Below, piece by piece: positions 1 through 12,234 of a stretch of 64,000 nucleotides of DNA; position 1 is the first letter of the stretch, and every line of letters begins with the position of its first letter. A model generated the notes under the pieces. The model was given only the letters and a program-made list of their open reading frames with translations, did not search any database and was not told the origin of the DNA. This DNA is from Blastomussa wellsi (lineage: Eukaryota; Cnidaria; Anthozoa; Scleractinia; Plerogyridae). The translations under genes were made by a program, and so were the position numbers. The DNA lies in the NCBI GenBank assembly GCA_947652115.1, contig OX393561.1:25751212-25815211 (forward strand). Direction: 5' to 3'.

Positions 1-234
1 CGCTATAAATTGTTAAACATACAAACCCACACATAACCATACATAACATACGCTAAATACAACTTGCAATCTTGCGAATGTCCTGACAAACGGAGTAAAA
101 CAAAAACAACGACAAAAAAACAAAATATCAGATCAACATAAAATAAATGGAACTTCGGTTGAAGCACTGTAACGATGTTTAAGCACGATTGCTTCAAGCC
201 GTATTGCCCTGTACTAGCTATAACCGATCACCAT

Positions 235-878
235 GCACGATCTTCTATTGATATCGGTCTATTTAGCTCTCACGCGGTTCAATCATTCCATTCATAAAAA
301 GAGTCCCTCGCTCACTTTCCCAAAACACATTTTCATGTAGTTTAGTGTGTAACAATCCAAAAGAGTCCGAAAGTATCTTTGTATTTGCTCGAATGTTTCC
401 ATCCAACAAAGGCAGAAAACATTCGTTACAAACTCTTAACCTAACTTAGGTTAAGATCGTGGTCTGACGATCAGACCACGATCTTCTTTACTCATCGGAT
501 CGGTCAATTTAGCTCTCGTTTATTCATTTCTTTCATGAAAATAATCTCTCTCTGACTTACCACGAACACCTTTTCGAGTATTTTAGTGCATAAAATGCCA
601 AACAAGCTGGAGAATACGTAGCAATTGTTCCCCAAATGTTTCCATCAAACAAGCACAGAAAACGTGCGTTACGAATTCTTAACCTAAACACCGCGATCTT
701 CTATGCATATCGGTCTATTTAGCTCCGGTTTATTCACTTCATTCATGAAAAGAGTCCTTCTCTGAGTTACCCTAAACACTTTCTCAGGTAGTTTAGTGTA
801 TAGCATTCAAATATAACCCGAGAACAGCAATTATTTCCCGAAATTTTCCGTCAAACAAACACAGAAAACGTGCGTAAA
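235..878 (+). repeat. Three-copy degenerate direct repeat in H3-H1 spacer
   Basis: Copies lie at about 235-446, 476-690 and 691-878. Each starts with a CACGATCTT/CGCGATCTT word, followed in order by an ATCGGTC...TTTAGCTC block, TTCATTCAT-type and AGTCC/ATCTCTC words, then TAGTTTAGTG or TATTTTAGTG. Each ends in a CAGAAAACRTKCG word (near 404-426, 646-668, 851-873). Copies have diverged from each other, but each copy is nearly identical between units. The triplication therefore predates the present homogenised array. Confidence 0.8.
434..485. repeat. Two adjacent, overlapping inverted repeats
   Basis: The first has 11-nt arms around a single C (434-456). The second has perfect 15-nt arms around CGA (arms 453-467 and 471-485) and would form a very stable hairpin or cruciform. 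The second overlaps the first by four bases. It sits exactly between copies A and B of the spacer repeat. It is intact in every unit where it is visible except unit 5, where one arm base is changed. Confidence 0.85.
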
Positions 879-1014
879 GACCAACTCTTGCCGGGTATGT
901 TTTCTCGGCGGTCCGCTTTTACAGCTGAAAACTTTCAACGCTGACGGAGTGGCTTGATTTTCTTTGCACAGTTCGATAATTCACGACGCAACAAGCCGAC
1001 AGAGATCAGAAAAA

Positions 1015-1575
1015 ATGTCTACGGAAAAAGTACCTAAAGCGAGACAGCCTAGATACGAAGAGATGATCAAGGCTGCCATTCGTACCCTGAAGGAACGTAA
1101 CGGTTCTTCGCGCCAAGCCATCGAAAAGTACATTTTAGCCAGCTACGAAGTCGGAGACACAGCACCCCAGCACATCAGAAGGGCTCTAAAGAAAGGTGCC
1201 GACAATGGCACATTCCTTCACACCAAGGGCGTGGGAGCTTCGGGGTCATTTAAGCTTGCAAAGGAAGAGAAAAAGCCGTCCAAAAAGCCCGCCGTACAGA
1301 AGAAAAGACCCGTAGCGAAGGCCAAGAAACCCACTGCCACGAAGAAAACTGCAGCTAATAAACCCGCAGCCAAGAAACAGACTACTTCTAAGAAAACTTC
1401 GCCTACCAAAAGTACTTCTCCCAAGAAGAATGCGTCCAAGAAGCCCGTAATCAAGAAGCCATCAGCCAAAAAAACAGAAACTAAGTCGAAGCCGGCTTCA
1501 CAGAAGTCTGGGACCAAGAAGGAAGTCAAGAAGCCAGCAGCTACGAAGAAAACTGTAGCAAACAAGAAAAAGTGA
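1015..1575 (+). CDS. H1: Linker histone H1, unit 1
   Basis: 186-aa linker histone that binds the nucleosome dyad and linker DNA and compacts chromatin. The ATG at 1015 is chosen. A longer open frame from 964 begins with TTG, not ATG, and adds residues unlike any histone. Residues about 10-82 form the winged-helix H15 globular domain (RYEEMIKAAIRTL, SSRQAIEKYI, HIRRALKKG, GVGASGSFKL). From about 83 to the end the protein is a Lys/Ala/Pro-rich basic tail with repeated KKP, KKT and SPKK-type phosphorylation motifs. No intron. A processing stem-loop follows 39 nt after the stop. Codon 131 is ACC (Thr), unique to this copy. Confidence 0.97.
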   Translation: MSTEKVPKARQPRYEEMIKAAIRTLKERNGSSRQAIEKYILASYEVGDTAPQHIRRALKKGADNGTFLHTKGVGASGSFKLAKEEKKPSKKPAVQKKRPVAKAKKPTATKKTAANKPAAKKQTTSKKTSPTKSTSPKKNASKKPVIKKPSAKKTETKSKPASQKSGTKKEVKKPAATKKTVANKKK

Positions 1576-1614
1576 AGAAGCAGACTTCTTTGCTCGGCGT
1601 CAAATAAACAAAAC

Positions 1615-1630
1615 GGCTCCTTTAGGAGCC
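1615..1630 (+). promoter_or_regulatory. Histone 3' stem-loop, H1 unit 1
   Basis: GGCTCC-TTTA-GGAGCC forms a 6-bp stem with a 4-nt loop, preceded by AAAC and followed by ACCA. This is the layout bound by SLBP at the 3' end of replication-dependent histone mRNAs. Cleavage is expected a few bases after the ACCA. The top stem pair is C-G here. Confidence 0.95.
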
Positions 1631-1640
1631 ACCAAATAAT

Positions 1641-1651
1641 CAAAAGCAATG
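1641..1651 (+). promoter_or_regulatory. Candidate histone downstream element, H1
   Basis: CAAAAGCAATG lies 10 nt after the stem-loop. The same AAAA-G-CAATG core follows H2B, and GAAAAAAGT variants follow H2A, H3 and H4. In animals the purine-rich downstream element pairs with U7 snRNA; that function is inferred from position and recurrence. Confidence 0.55.
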
Positions 1652-2167
1652 ACCAATTTTGAATAAAACAAGAACGATGCGGTTTGGCCTTACATGCAAA
1701 CTATAGGACCGAGATAAAAACACGCGAAAGTGTTCGGTAATCCCAATCAGTTGAAGGTAAAATATACCCCATTCACACCAAAGCTAAAACAAGTTTCAAG
1801 ACATGGAAAGCTAGTACTAAATGATGCTTGTCCACCTCCAATTTGGCACAACTAGAGCACACATGCATGCATTAGAAATTTTACAGGACCCTCAGTAAAA
1901 GACAACAATACATGGCCGTAGGGCGGGAGATGTCATGTTGCTAAAGGAAGATTTACCTAATAATTTGTGTGATTCAGTGGGTAAACTTCAAGTATCATTA
2001 TTCTCTGTCGAGTAGTCAGTCAAAAACAACAAATTACGTTTAATACTATCTGAGCTGAATTCTGAAGGGAAGCGGGAGAGGGGGGGGAAGGAAGTGGGGA
2101 AAGTTAACTTGGTCTGGATTAATTAATTGAAATAGAAATATAGCTTTGAAAGAACTGACATGTTGGA
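1652..2167 (+). other. H1-H2B convergent spacer
   Basis: About 500 bases between the convergent 3' ends of H1 and H2B. I see no gene. The only notable feature is the purine-rich block around 2063-2100 with the variable poly-G tract. Confidence 0.7.
2080..2087 (+). repeat. Variable poly-G tract
   Basis: 8 G here. The equivalent run is 18 (8236-8253), 16 (14402-14417), 15 (20566-20580), 17 (26732-26748), 17 (29926-29942), 17 (36091-36107) and 17 (41990-42006) in units 2-8. With the surrounding GGGAAGCGGGAGAG and GTGGGG it gives several G-runs on one strand. Run length explains most of the unit length differences. Confidence 0.9.
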
Positions 2168-2178
2168 CATTGCTTTTT
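2168..2178 (-). promoter_or_regulatory. Candidate histone downstream element, H2B
   Basis: On the minus strand this reads AAAAAGCAATG, 12 nt beyond the H2B stem-loop. It shares its core with the element after H1. Confidence 0.55.
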
Positions 2179-2190
2179 ATGACATGTGGT

Positions 2191-2206
2191 GGCTCCTAAA
2201 AGAGCC
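2191..2206 (-). promoter_or_regulatory. Histone 3' stem-loop, H2B unit 1
   Basis: On the minus strand it reads GGCTCT-TTTA-GGAGCC followed by ACCA. The top stem pair is a U-G wobble, as in H2A and unlike H1, H3 and H4. Confidence 0.95.
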
Positions 2207-2236
2207 GTTTGTGTCGTGATTCAGCATTTGGACCAT

Positions 2237-2623
2237 TCACTTGCTGCTGGTGTACTTGGTAACAGCCTTGGTGCCCTCACTGACTGCGTGTTTGGCAAGC
2301 TCGCCGGGCAGAAGCAACCTGATGGCTGTCTGGATCTCACGTGAACTAATCGTCGACTTCTTGTTGTAGTGCGCTAGGCGAGAAGACTCAGTGGCGATAC
2401 GCTCGAAGATATCGTTAACAAACGAATTCATGATACCCATGGCTTTGCTAGATATGCCAGTGTCTGGATGAACCTGCTTCAAGACCTTGTAGATGTAGAT
2501 CGCATAGCTCTCCTTTCTCTTTCCCTTCCTCTTCTTTTTGCCCGCCGAACCATCGGTTGCGACAGACTTAGCTTTTCCTGCTCTCTTCTCGCCTTTCTTC
2601 GCTGCCGGTACTTTAGGAGCCAT
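2237..2623 (-). CDS. H2B: Core histone H2B, unit 1
   Basis: 128-aa H2B, partner of H2A in the nucleosome core. The N-terminal tail (about 1-37) is Lys-rich, with [10 protein letters not shown] and [10 protein letters not shown]. The histone fold follows: [59 protein letters not shown]. The C-terminal helix ends AVTKYTSSK and keeps the lysine ubiquitinated in other animals. The start is fixed by the first ATG and tail length. It is divergent from H2A across 372 nt and convergent with H1. The protein is identical in all eight copies. Confidence 0.98.
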   Translation of the reverse strand: MAPKVPAAKKGEKRAGKAKSVATDGSAGKKKRKGKRKESYAIYIYKVLKQVHPDTGISSKAMGIMNSFVNDIFERIATESSRLAHYNKKSTISSREIQTAIRLLLPGELAKHAVSEGTKAVTKYTSSK

Positions 2624-3373
<750 letters not shown>

Positions 3374-3400
3374 GCTGATAGCTTCCCTGCTAACCCAAAC

Positions 3401-3416
3401 GGCTCTTTTAGGAGCC
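3401..3416 (+). promoter_or_regulatory. Histone 3' stem-loop, H2A unit 1
   Basis: GGCTCT-TTTA-GGAGCC with CAAAC before and ACCA after, 27 nt past the stop. The top pair is a U-G wobble, as in H2B. Confidence 0.95.
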
Positions 3417-3425
3417 ACCAATGTT

Positions 3426-3438
3426 GAAAAAAGTCATG
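3426..3438 (+). promoter_or_regulatory. Candidate histone downstream element, H2A
   Basis: GAAAAAAGTCATG, 9 nt after the stem-loop. It is closely matched after H3 (GAAAAAAAGTCAATG). It is deleted in unit 7. Confidence 0.55.
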
Positions 3439-4692
3439 ATCAATTACAAAGCCAGTAATTATTAACTTAATAGCTAGTAAACTAATAGTACTCTGTGCTG
3501 TCCGTGTCAAATTTTATTGATGCTCATTGCACGGCGAATAATTATAGAGTCCCAAGAGCATATTGCAATCTCAAAATGTAAATATAAGCCCGGCAATAAA
3601 ACAGCAAAAAGTAAGCGCAATATTTCGATTCTTATCAACCGACCATTGCCGCAATTACTGAAAAAAAGATTTTGATAATGCACTATAAACATATTAAAAT
3701 GCAGGAAACCTAAAACTACTAGTTCAAAACAACAAAGAGGTGATACTAAACAAAAAGGATCAAAGATGGAGAAGATTGAGACAGATTACGAATAACGGAT
3801 TTGAAAACGCTAAGTTTTTCAAAATGCACAAACCGTGACGTTGCTGTGCATTTAATGACTGCCGAATGCCTAACCTGTTCTCGTCTCTGGGATCATCTCT
3901 CATCCGAGAAGCGAGCGATGAAACGACCATGCATGCCTCACCTGTCGTCATCTCTGGGGCACTTGTCGTCCAAGAAACGAACGACGAAACAAGGCGACCA
4001 TTTTCCAAATAGGCAAATTCATGTCAGTTTGTATGGAAAATCTTGACATTCATCGCGCTTCAACTGCAAAACAAACCCCCAAAATGTATCTTAGAAGTTT
4101 ATCGATACTTATATCAAAGGAGCCTTACCAAAACATTCAAGCAGATAGATCAAATAAAAACAGCCTGAAACAGTGTAAAACAAATTCGGCAAACACGCAT
4201 TCGTTTAAATCAAAACAAAATATTGCAAACCACCCGTGCCACATTTCGGCGTGCGAGAATTTTGTTATTCTGTCGTAGTCAGATCTTCCCAGTAAACAAG
4301 AATTTTGTTTGAAATCCGGCAACAGAACAGTAAATGCTGTATCATTAATTTTCTTTTTAACTCTCACCCGACGTGGTTGTTTTATACCGCGCACGATAAA
4401 AGCCCTATTCCTAAGCACGAATACGGTTTGACTGAAAACAAGGAATGAAAGAATGTATGTCGAAGTCAAACTGGGAGAGGCGTGCGAGAATTCATCGTGA
4501 ATCTGTTGAGAATTCATTGTGACAAACTTAATTTGTAAACAAACGAGTTCCTTTTTTCCGCAGCTAATAAATCTACTGTCCATAAACAGGAACAGGGTCT
4601 AAAATTTGTAGAAATGTCTGATTAAAAACACATAAGAGATTTTTTCAAAGGTTCATTACCGGATTACTATTGATGTATTTCTTTTACTGTTG
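3439..4692 (+). other. H2A-H4 convergent spacer
   Basis: About 1.25 kb between convergent genes. I see no RNA gene and no recognisable protein. Several open frames occur, the longest 148 codons on minus at 4137-4583. Array homogenisation alone explains their conservation. The GCGTGCGAGAATT word occurs twice (near 4249 and 4480) and there is a local 65-bp duplication (3869-4001). Confidence 0.6.
3869..4001 (+). repeat. Degenerate 65-bp direct duplication
   Basis: Copies at about 3869-3930 and 3936-4001 share CCTMACCTG, TCTCTGG, the TCCGAGAAGCGA / TCCAAGAAACGA block and a CGACCAT end. The duplication is present at the same place in every unit. Confidence 0.65.
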
Positions 4693-4710
4693 GTCATATA
4701 ACTTTTTTCA
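4693..4710 (-). promoter_or_regulatory. Candidate histone downstream element, H4
   Basis: Minus strand reads TGAAAAAAGTTATATGAC, starting 8-9 nt past the H4 stem-loop. It shares GAAAAAAGT with H2A and H3. Confidence 0.5.
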
Positions 4711-4718
4711 TAGCTGTT

Positions 4719-4734
4719 GGCTCCTAAAGGAGCC
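4719..4734 (-). promoter_or_regulatory. Histone 3' stem-loop, H4 unit 1
   Basis: On minus GGCTCC-TTTA-GGAGCC, preceded by CAAAC. The bases just after the stem are AACA instead of the ACCA seen after the other four genes. Confidence 0.95.
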
Positions 4735-4765
4735 GTTTGTCATGTTTTTGAAGACGGGAACTTCT

Positions 4766-6020
<1,255 letters not shown>

Positions 6021-6052
6021 GGGATCTCAAGCCTCCCTCTTCAAACAAAAAC

Positions 6053-6068
6053 GGCTCCTTTAGGAGCC
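6053..6068 (+). promoter_or_regulatory. Histone 3' stem-loop, H3 unit 1
   Basis: GGCTCC-TTTA-GGAGCC with AAAAAC before and ACCA after. C-G top pair. Confidence 0.95.
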
Positions 6069-6075
6069 ACCACTT

Positions 6076-6090
6076 GAAAAAAAGTCAATG
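6076..6090 (+). promoter_or_regulatory. Candidate histone downstream element, H3
   Basis: GAAAAAAAGTCAATG, 7 nt beyond the stem-loop. It is the longest A-run of the five candidates. Confidence 0.55.
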
Positions 6091-7170
6091 ATCAATAATT
6101 GATATCCTGATCTCTATTTATACTTTACGGTAACACGTTACTGAAGGGTTTTCATACGCTATAAATTGTTAAACATACAAACCCACACATAACCATACAT
6201 AACATACGCTAAATACAACTTGCAATCTTGCGAATGTCCTGACAAACGGAGTAAAACAAAAACAACGACAAAAAAACAAAATATCAGATCAACATAAAAT
6301 AAATGGAACTTCGGTTGAAGCACTGTAACGATGTTTAAGCACGATTGCTTCAAGCCGTATTGCCCTGTACTAGCTATAACCGATCACCATGCACGATCTT
6401 CTATTGATATCGGTCTATTTAGCTCTCACGCGGTTCAATCATTCCATTCATAAAAAGAGTCCCTCGCTCACTTTCCCAAAACACATTTTCATGTAGTTTA
6501 GTGTGTAACAATCCAAAAGAGTCCGAAAGTATCTTTGTATTTGCTCGAATGTTTCCATCCAACAAAGGCAGAAAACATTCGTTACAAACTCTTAACCTAA
6601 CTTAGGTTAAGATCGTGGTCTGACGATCAGACCACGATCTTCTTTACTCATCGGATCGGTCAATTTAGCTCTCGTTTATTCATTTCTTTCATGAAAATAA
6701 TCTCTCTCTGACTTACCACGAACACCTTTTCGAGTATTTTAGTGCATAAAATGCCAAACAAGCTGGAGAATACGTAGCAATTGTTCCCCAAATGTTTCCA
6801 TCAAACAAGCACAGAAAACGTGCGTTACGAATTCTTAACCTAAACACCGCGATCTTCTATGCATATCGGTCTATTTAGCTCCGGTTTATTCACTTCATTC
6901 ATGAAAAGAGTCCTTCTCTGAGTTACCCTAAACACTTTCTCAGGTAGTTTAGTGTATAGCATTCAAATATAACCCGAGAACAGCAATTATTTCCCGAAAT
7001 TTTCCGTCAAACAAACACAGAAAACGTGCGTAAAGACCAACTCTTGCCGGGTATGTTTTCTCGGCGGTCCGCTTTTACAGCTGAAAACTTTCAACGCTGA
7101 CGGAGTGGCTTGATTTTCTTTGCACAGTTCGATAATTCACGACGCAACAAGCCGACAGAGATCAGAAAAA

Positions 7171-7731
7171 ATGTCTACGGAAAAAGTACCTAAAGCGAGA
7201 CAGCCTAGATACGAAGAGATGATCAAGGCTGCCATTCGTACCCTGAAGGAACGTAACGGTTCTTCGCGCCAAGCCATCGAAAAGTACATTTTAGCCAGCT
7301 ACGAAGTCGGAGACACAGCACCCCAGCACATCAGAAGGGCTCTAAAGAAAGGTGCCGACAATGGCACATTCCTTCACACCAAGGGCGTGGGAGCTTCGGG
7401 GTCATTTAAGCTTGCAAAGGAAGAGAAAAAGCCGTCCAAAAAGCCCGCCGTACAGAAGAAAAGACCCGTAGCGAAGGCCAAGAAACCCACTGCCACGAAG
7501 AAAACTGCAGCTAATAAACCCGCAGCCAAGAAACAGACTACTTCTAAGAAAACTTCGCCTATCAAAAGTACTTCTCCCAAGAAGAATGCGTCCAAGAAGC
7601 CCGTAATCAAGAAGCCATCAGCCAAAAAAACAGAAACTAAGTCGAAGCCGGCTTCACAGAAGTCTGGGACCAAGAAGGAAGTCAAGAAGCCAGCAGCTAC
7701 GAAGAAAACTGTAGCAAACAAGAAAAAGTGA
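7171..7731 (+). CDS. H1: Linker histone H1, unit 2
   Basis: 186 aa, intact H15 domain and basic tail. It differs from the unit 1 protein by Thr131Ile (ATC), a state shared by units 2-4. The ATG at 7171 is preferred to the upstream TTG at 7120 for the same reason as in unit 1. Confidence 0.97.
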   Translation: MSTEKVPKARQPRYEEMIKAAIRTLKERNGSSRQAIEKYILASYEVGDTAPQHIRRALKKGADNGTFLHTKGVGASGSFKLAKEEKKPSKKPAVQKKRPVAKAKKPTATKKTAANKPAAKKQTTSKKTSPIKSTSPKKNASKKPVIKKPSAKKTETKSKPASQKSGTKKEVKKPAATKKTVANKKK

Positions 7732-7770
7732 AGAAGCAGACTTCTTTGCTCGGCTTCAAATAAACAAAAC

Positions 7771-7786
7771 GGCTCCTTTAGGAGCC
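7771..7786 (+). promoter_or_regulatory. Histone 3' stem-loop, H1 unit 2
   Basis: GGCTCC-TTTA-GGAGCC, then ACCA. Confidence 0.95.
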
Positions 7787-8356
7787 ACCAAATAATCAAA
7801 AGCAATGACCAATTTTGAATAAAACAAGAACGATGCGGTTTGGCCTTACATGCAAACTATAGGACCGAGATAAAAACACGCGAAAGTGTTCGGTAATCCC
7901 AATCAGTTGAAGGTAAAATATACCCCATTCACACCAAAGCTAAAACAAGTTTCAAGACATGGAAAGCTAGTACTAAATGATGCTTGTCCACCTCCAATTT
8001 GGCACAACTAGAGCACACATGCATGCATTAGAAATTTTACAGGACCCTCAGTAAAAGACAACAATACATGGCCGTAGGGCGGGAGATGTCATGTTGCTAA
8101 AGGAAGATTTACCTAATAATTTGTGTGATTCAGTGGGTAAACTTCAAGTATCATTATTCTCTGTCGAGTAGTCAGTCAAAAACAACAAATTACGTTTAAT
8201 ACTATCTGAGCTGAATTCTGAAGGGAAGCGGGAGAGGGGGGGGGGGGGGGGGGAAGGAAGTGGGGAAAGTTAACTTGGTCTGGATTAATTAATTGAAATA
8301 GAAATATAGCTTTGAAAGAACTGACATGTTGGACATTGCTTTTTATGACATGTGGT

Positions 8357-8372
8357 GGCTCCTAAAAGAGCC
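8357..8372 (-). promoter_or_regulatory. Histone 3' stem-loop, H2B unit 2
   Basis: Minus strand GGCTCT-TTTA-GGAGCC, then ACCA. Confidence 0.95.
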
Positions 8373-8402
8373 GTTTGTGTCGTGATTCAGCATTTGGACC
8401 AT

Positions 8403-8789
8403 TCACTTGCTGCTGGTGTACTTGGTAACAGCCTTGGTGCCCTCACTGACTGCGTGTTTGGCAAGCTCGCCGGGCAGAAGCAACCTGATGGCTGTCTGGA
8501 TCTCACGTGAACTAATCGTCGACTTCTTGTTGTAGTGCGCTAGGCGAGAAGACTCAGTGGCGATACGCTCGAAGATATCGTTAACAAACGAATTCATGAT
8601 ACCCATGGCTTTGCTAGATATGCCAGTGTCTGGATGAACCTGCTTCAAGACCTTGTAGATGTAGATCGCATAGCTCTCCTTTCTCTTTCCCTTCCTCTTC
8701 TTTTTGCCCGCCGAACCATCGGTTGCGACAGACTTAGCTTTTCCTGCTCTCTTCTCGCCTTTCTTCGCTGCCGGTACTTTAGGAGCCAT
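8403..8789 (-). CDS. H2B: Core histone H2B, unit 2
   Basis: 128 aa, protein identical to unit 1. Tail, histone fold and AVTKYTSSK end are complete. Shares the 372-nt divergent promoter with the H2A at 9162. Confidence 0.98.
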   Translation of the reverse strand: MAPKVPAAKKGEKRAGKAKSVATDGSAGKKKRKGKRKESYAIYIYKVLKQVHPDTGISSKAMGIMNSFVNDIFERIATESSRLAHYNKKSTISSREIQTAIRLLLPGELAKHAVSEGTKAVTKYTSSK

Positions 8790-9137
8790 TTTTTATCTCG
8801 CTTATTTCGGAAACAAATCGCTAGAATTATGAGTGATCCGATCAGATCAGCATTGATTTGACCACAACGACTTGATTGCTATTTATTACGACCATTCAGA
8901 AGGATTCATTAACATGCGGATCGAAATTGTCCTTTCCTGATTGGCCATTTCATCAACAGAAAATTGCCGACATCGGGTGACTGACGCTTGCATAATCACC
9001 TTTTGTTGAGACGATTTAGGCGCGATTTTGATTGGTGCGTTTCGATCCTCTGAGTTGAAGGCGCCTAAAATAAAATTGCGTTCACATCTTTAGCCTGCTA
9101 GAACAAAATCGTAGATCTAAACTCCGGTGTGAGCTAA

Positions 9138-9539
<402 letters not shown>

Positions 9540-9566
9540 GCTGATAGCTTCCCTGCTAACCCAAAC

Positions 9567-9582
9567 GGCTCTTTTAGGAGCC
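9567..9582 (+). promoter_or_regulatory. Histone 3' stem-loop, H2A unit 2
   Basis: GGCTCT-TTTA-GGAGCC, then ACCA. Confidence 0.95.
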
Positions 9583-10884
9583 ACCAATGTTGAAAAAAGT
9601 CATGATCAATTACAAAGCCAGTAATTATTAACTTAATAGCTAGTAAACTAATAGTACTCTGTGCTGTCCGTGTCAAATTTTATTGATGCTCATTGCACGG
9701 CGAATAATTATAGAGTCCCAAGAGCATATTGCAATCTCAAAATGTAAATATAAGCCCGACAATAAAACAGCAAAAAGTAAGCACAATATTTCGATTCTTA
9801 TCAACCGACCATTGCCGCAATTACTGAAAAAAAGATTTTGATAATGCACTATAAACATATTAAAATGCAGGAAACCTAAAACTACTAGTTCAAAACAACA
9901 AAGAGGTGATACTAAACAAAAAGGATCAAAGATGGAGAAGATTGAGACAGATTACGAATAACGGATTTGAAAACGCTAAGTTTTTCAAAATGCACAAACC
10001 GTGACGTTGCTGTGCATTTAATGACTGCCGAATGCCTAACCTGTTCTCGTCTCTGGGATCATCTCTCATCCGAGAAGCGAGCGATGAAACGACCATGCAT
10101 GCCTCACCTGTCGTCATCTCTGGGGCACTTGTCGTCCAAGAAACGAACGACGAAACAAGGCGACCATTTTCCAAACAGGCAAATTCATGTCAGTTTGTAT
10201 GGAAAATCTTGACATTCATCGCGCTTCAACTGCAAAACAAACCCCCAAAATGTATCTTAGAAGTTTATCGATACTTATATCAAAGGAGCCTTACCAAAAC
10301 ATTCAAGCAGATAGATCAAATAAAAACAGCCTGAAACAGTGTAAAACAAATTCGGCAAACACGCATTCGTTTAAATCAAAACAAAATATTGCAAACCACC
10401 CGTGCCACATTTCGGCGTGCGAGAATTTTGTTATTCTGTCGTAGTCAGATCTTCCCAGTAAACAAGAATTTTGTTTGAAATCCGGCAACAGAACAGTAAA
10501 TGCTGTATCATTAATTTTCTTTTTAACTCTCACCCGACGTGGTTGTTTTATACCGCGCACGATAAAAGCCCTATTCCTAAGCACGAATACGGTTTGACTG
10601 AAAACAAGGAATGAAAGAATGTATGTCGAAGTCAAACTGGGAGAGGCGTGCGAGAATTCATCGTGAATCTGTTGAGAATTCATTGTGACAAACTTAATTT
10701 GTAAACAAACGAGTTCCTTTTTTCCGCAGCTAATAAATCTACTGTCCATAAACAGGAACAGGGTCTAAAATTTGTAGAAATGTCTGATTAAAAACACATA
10801 AGAGATTTTTTCAAAGGTTCATTACCGGATTACTATTGATGTATTTCTTTTACTGTTGGTCATATAACTTTTTTCATAGCTGTT

Positions 10885-10900
10885 GGCTCCTAAAGGAGCC
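10885..10900 (-). promoter_or_regulatory. Histone 3' stem-loop, H4 unit 2
   Basis: Minus strand GGCTCC-TTTA-GGAGCC, then AACA. Confidence 0.95.
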
Positions 10901-10931
10901 GTTTGTCATGTTTTTGAAGACGGGAACTTCT

Positions 10932-11246
<315 letters not shown>

Positions 11247-11757
11247 TTAGTTTTACCGTTATCGAGTAGTCAAACTGCGAGATGATGAACTTTTGTAACC
11301 TGCGCTAGCTTATTATCTCATTTGACTGTACCTCTCGGGAAACATGAGCTTGAAAAACAAAGCAGCGGCCTAATGCATATTTTATTAGCAAGCCGCTTAC
11401 TGCTTCGTTAATTTACACTCGCCGAAAAGGAAACTGTCACTGGAAAAATTTCCATTCCTTCGTTAGGAATTCGTTGTTTTTTAAAACGAAAAAAAAGTGA
11501 GAAACACAAAATGAAGTTAGCTTGCAACTTATTTCTGGAGTTATTGTGAAATTATTTTTCTTTCTGTAGTTTTAAGCAACAAATTTCTTAAGATCGTCAA
11601 GATCGAAAAGTTCAGCATATCTTTTGCTAACAAAGTGAAATGATCCCAGCCAATCACATGCTTCGTTAATTAACCAATCAAATCACGGCCGGTCGGTTAT
11701 AAATGCATTTTAACGAACGTTTCTTGAGCAAATCGAAACCTGCTGATCTATTTATAA

Positions 11758-12186
<429 letters not shown>

Positions 12187-12218
12187 GGGATCTCAAGCCT
12201 CCCTCTTCAAACAAAAAC

Positions 12219-12234
12219 GGCTCCTTTAGGAGCC
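12219..12234 (+). promoter_or_regulatory. Histone 3' stem-loop, H3 unit 2
   Basis: GGCTCC-TTTA-GGAGCC, then ACCA. Confidence 0.95.

Larger units (their letters stand above)
1..1014 (+). other. H3-H1 spacer and H1 upstream region
   Basis: No gene is seen in this stretch. It holds a three-copy degenerate repeat (about 235-878) and two adjacent inverted repeats (434-485). The last 130 bases before the H1 ATG have no clear TATA or CCAAT box. An element of the form ACACAGAAAACGTGCG sits near 858-873. It resembles the AAACACA box known upstream of animal H1 genes, but that assignment is inference. The 64-codon open frame on the minus strand at 3-197 looks like chance. Confidence 0.6.

Noticed and set aside
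964..1014. N-terminal extension of H1 from 964.
   Set aside because: Starts at TTG, not ATG; the standard H1 start with A-rich context is at 1015.
1615..1630. Bacterial-type intrinsic terminator.
   Set aside because: The repeated 16-nt hairpins follow histone genes with SLBP-type flanks; the context is animal histone mRNA processing.
1218..1649. 143-codon frame antisense to H1.
   Set aside because: Shadow of the Lys/Ala-rich H1 tail (Phe/Leu-rich when read backwards), and it runs across the stem-loop.
4137..4583. 148-codon minus-strand open frame in the H2A-H4 spacer, present in every visible copy (also 3760-4008 and 4021-4278).
   Set aside because: Its conservation is explained by array homogenisation. 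The spacer around it is equally conserved, one subfamily difference is a non-conservative Cys-to-Gly change, and I see no domain, stem-loop or other 3' signal.
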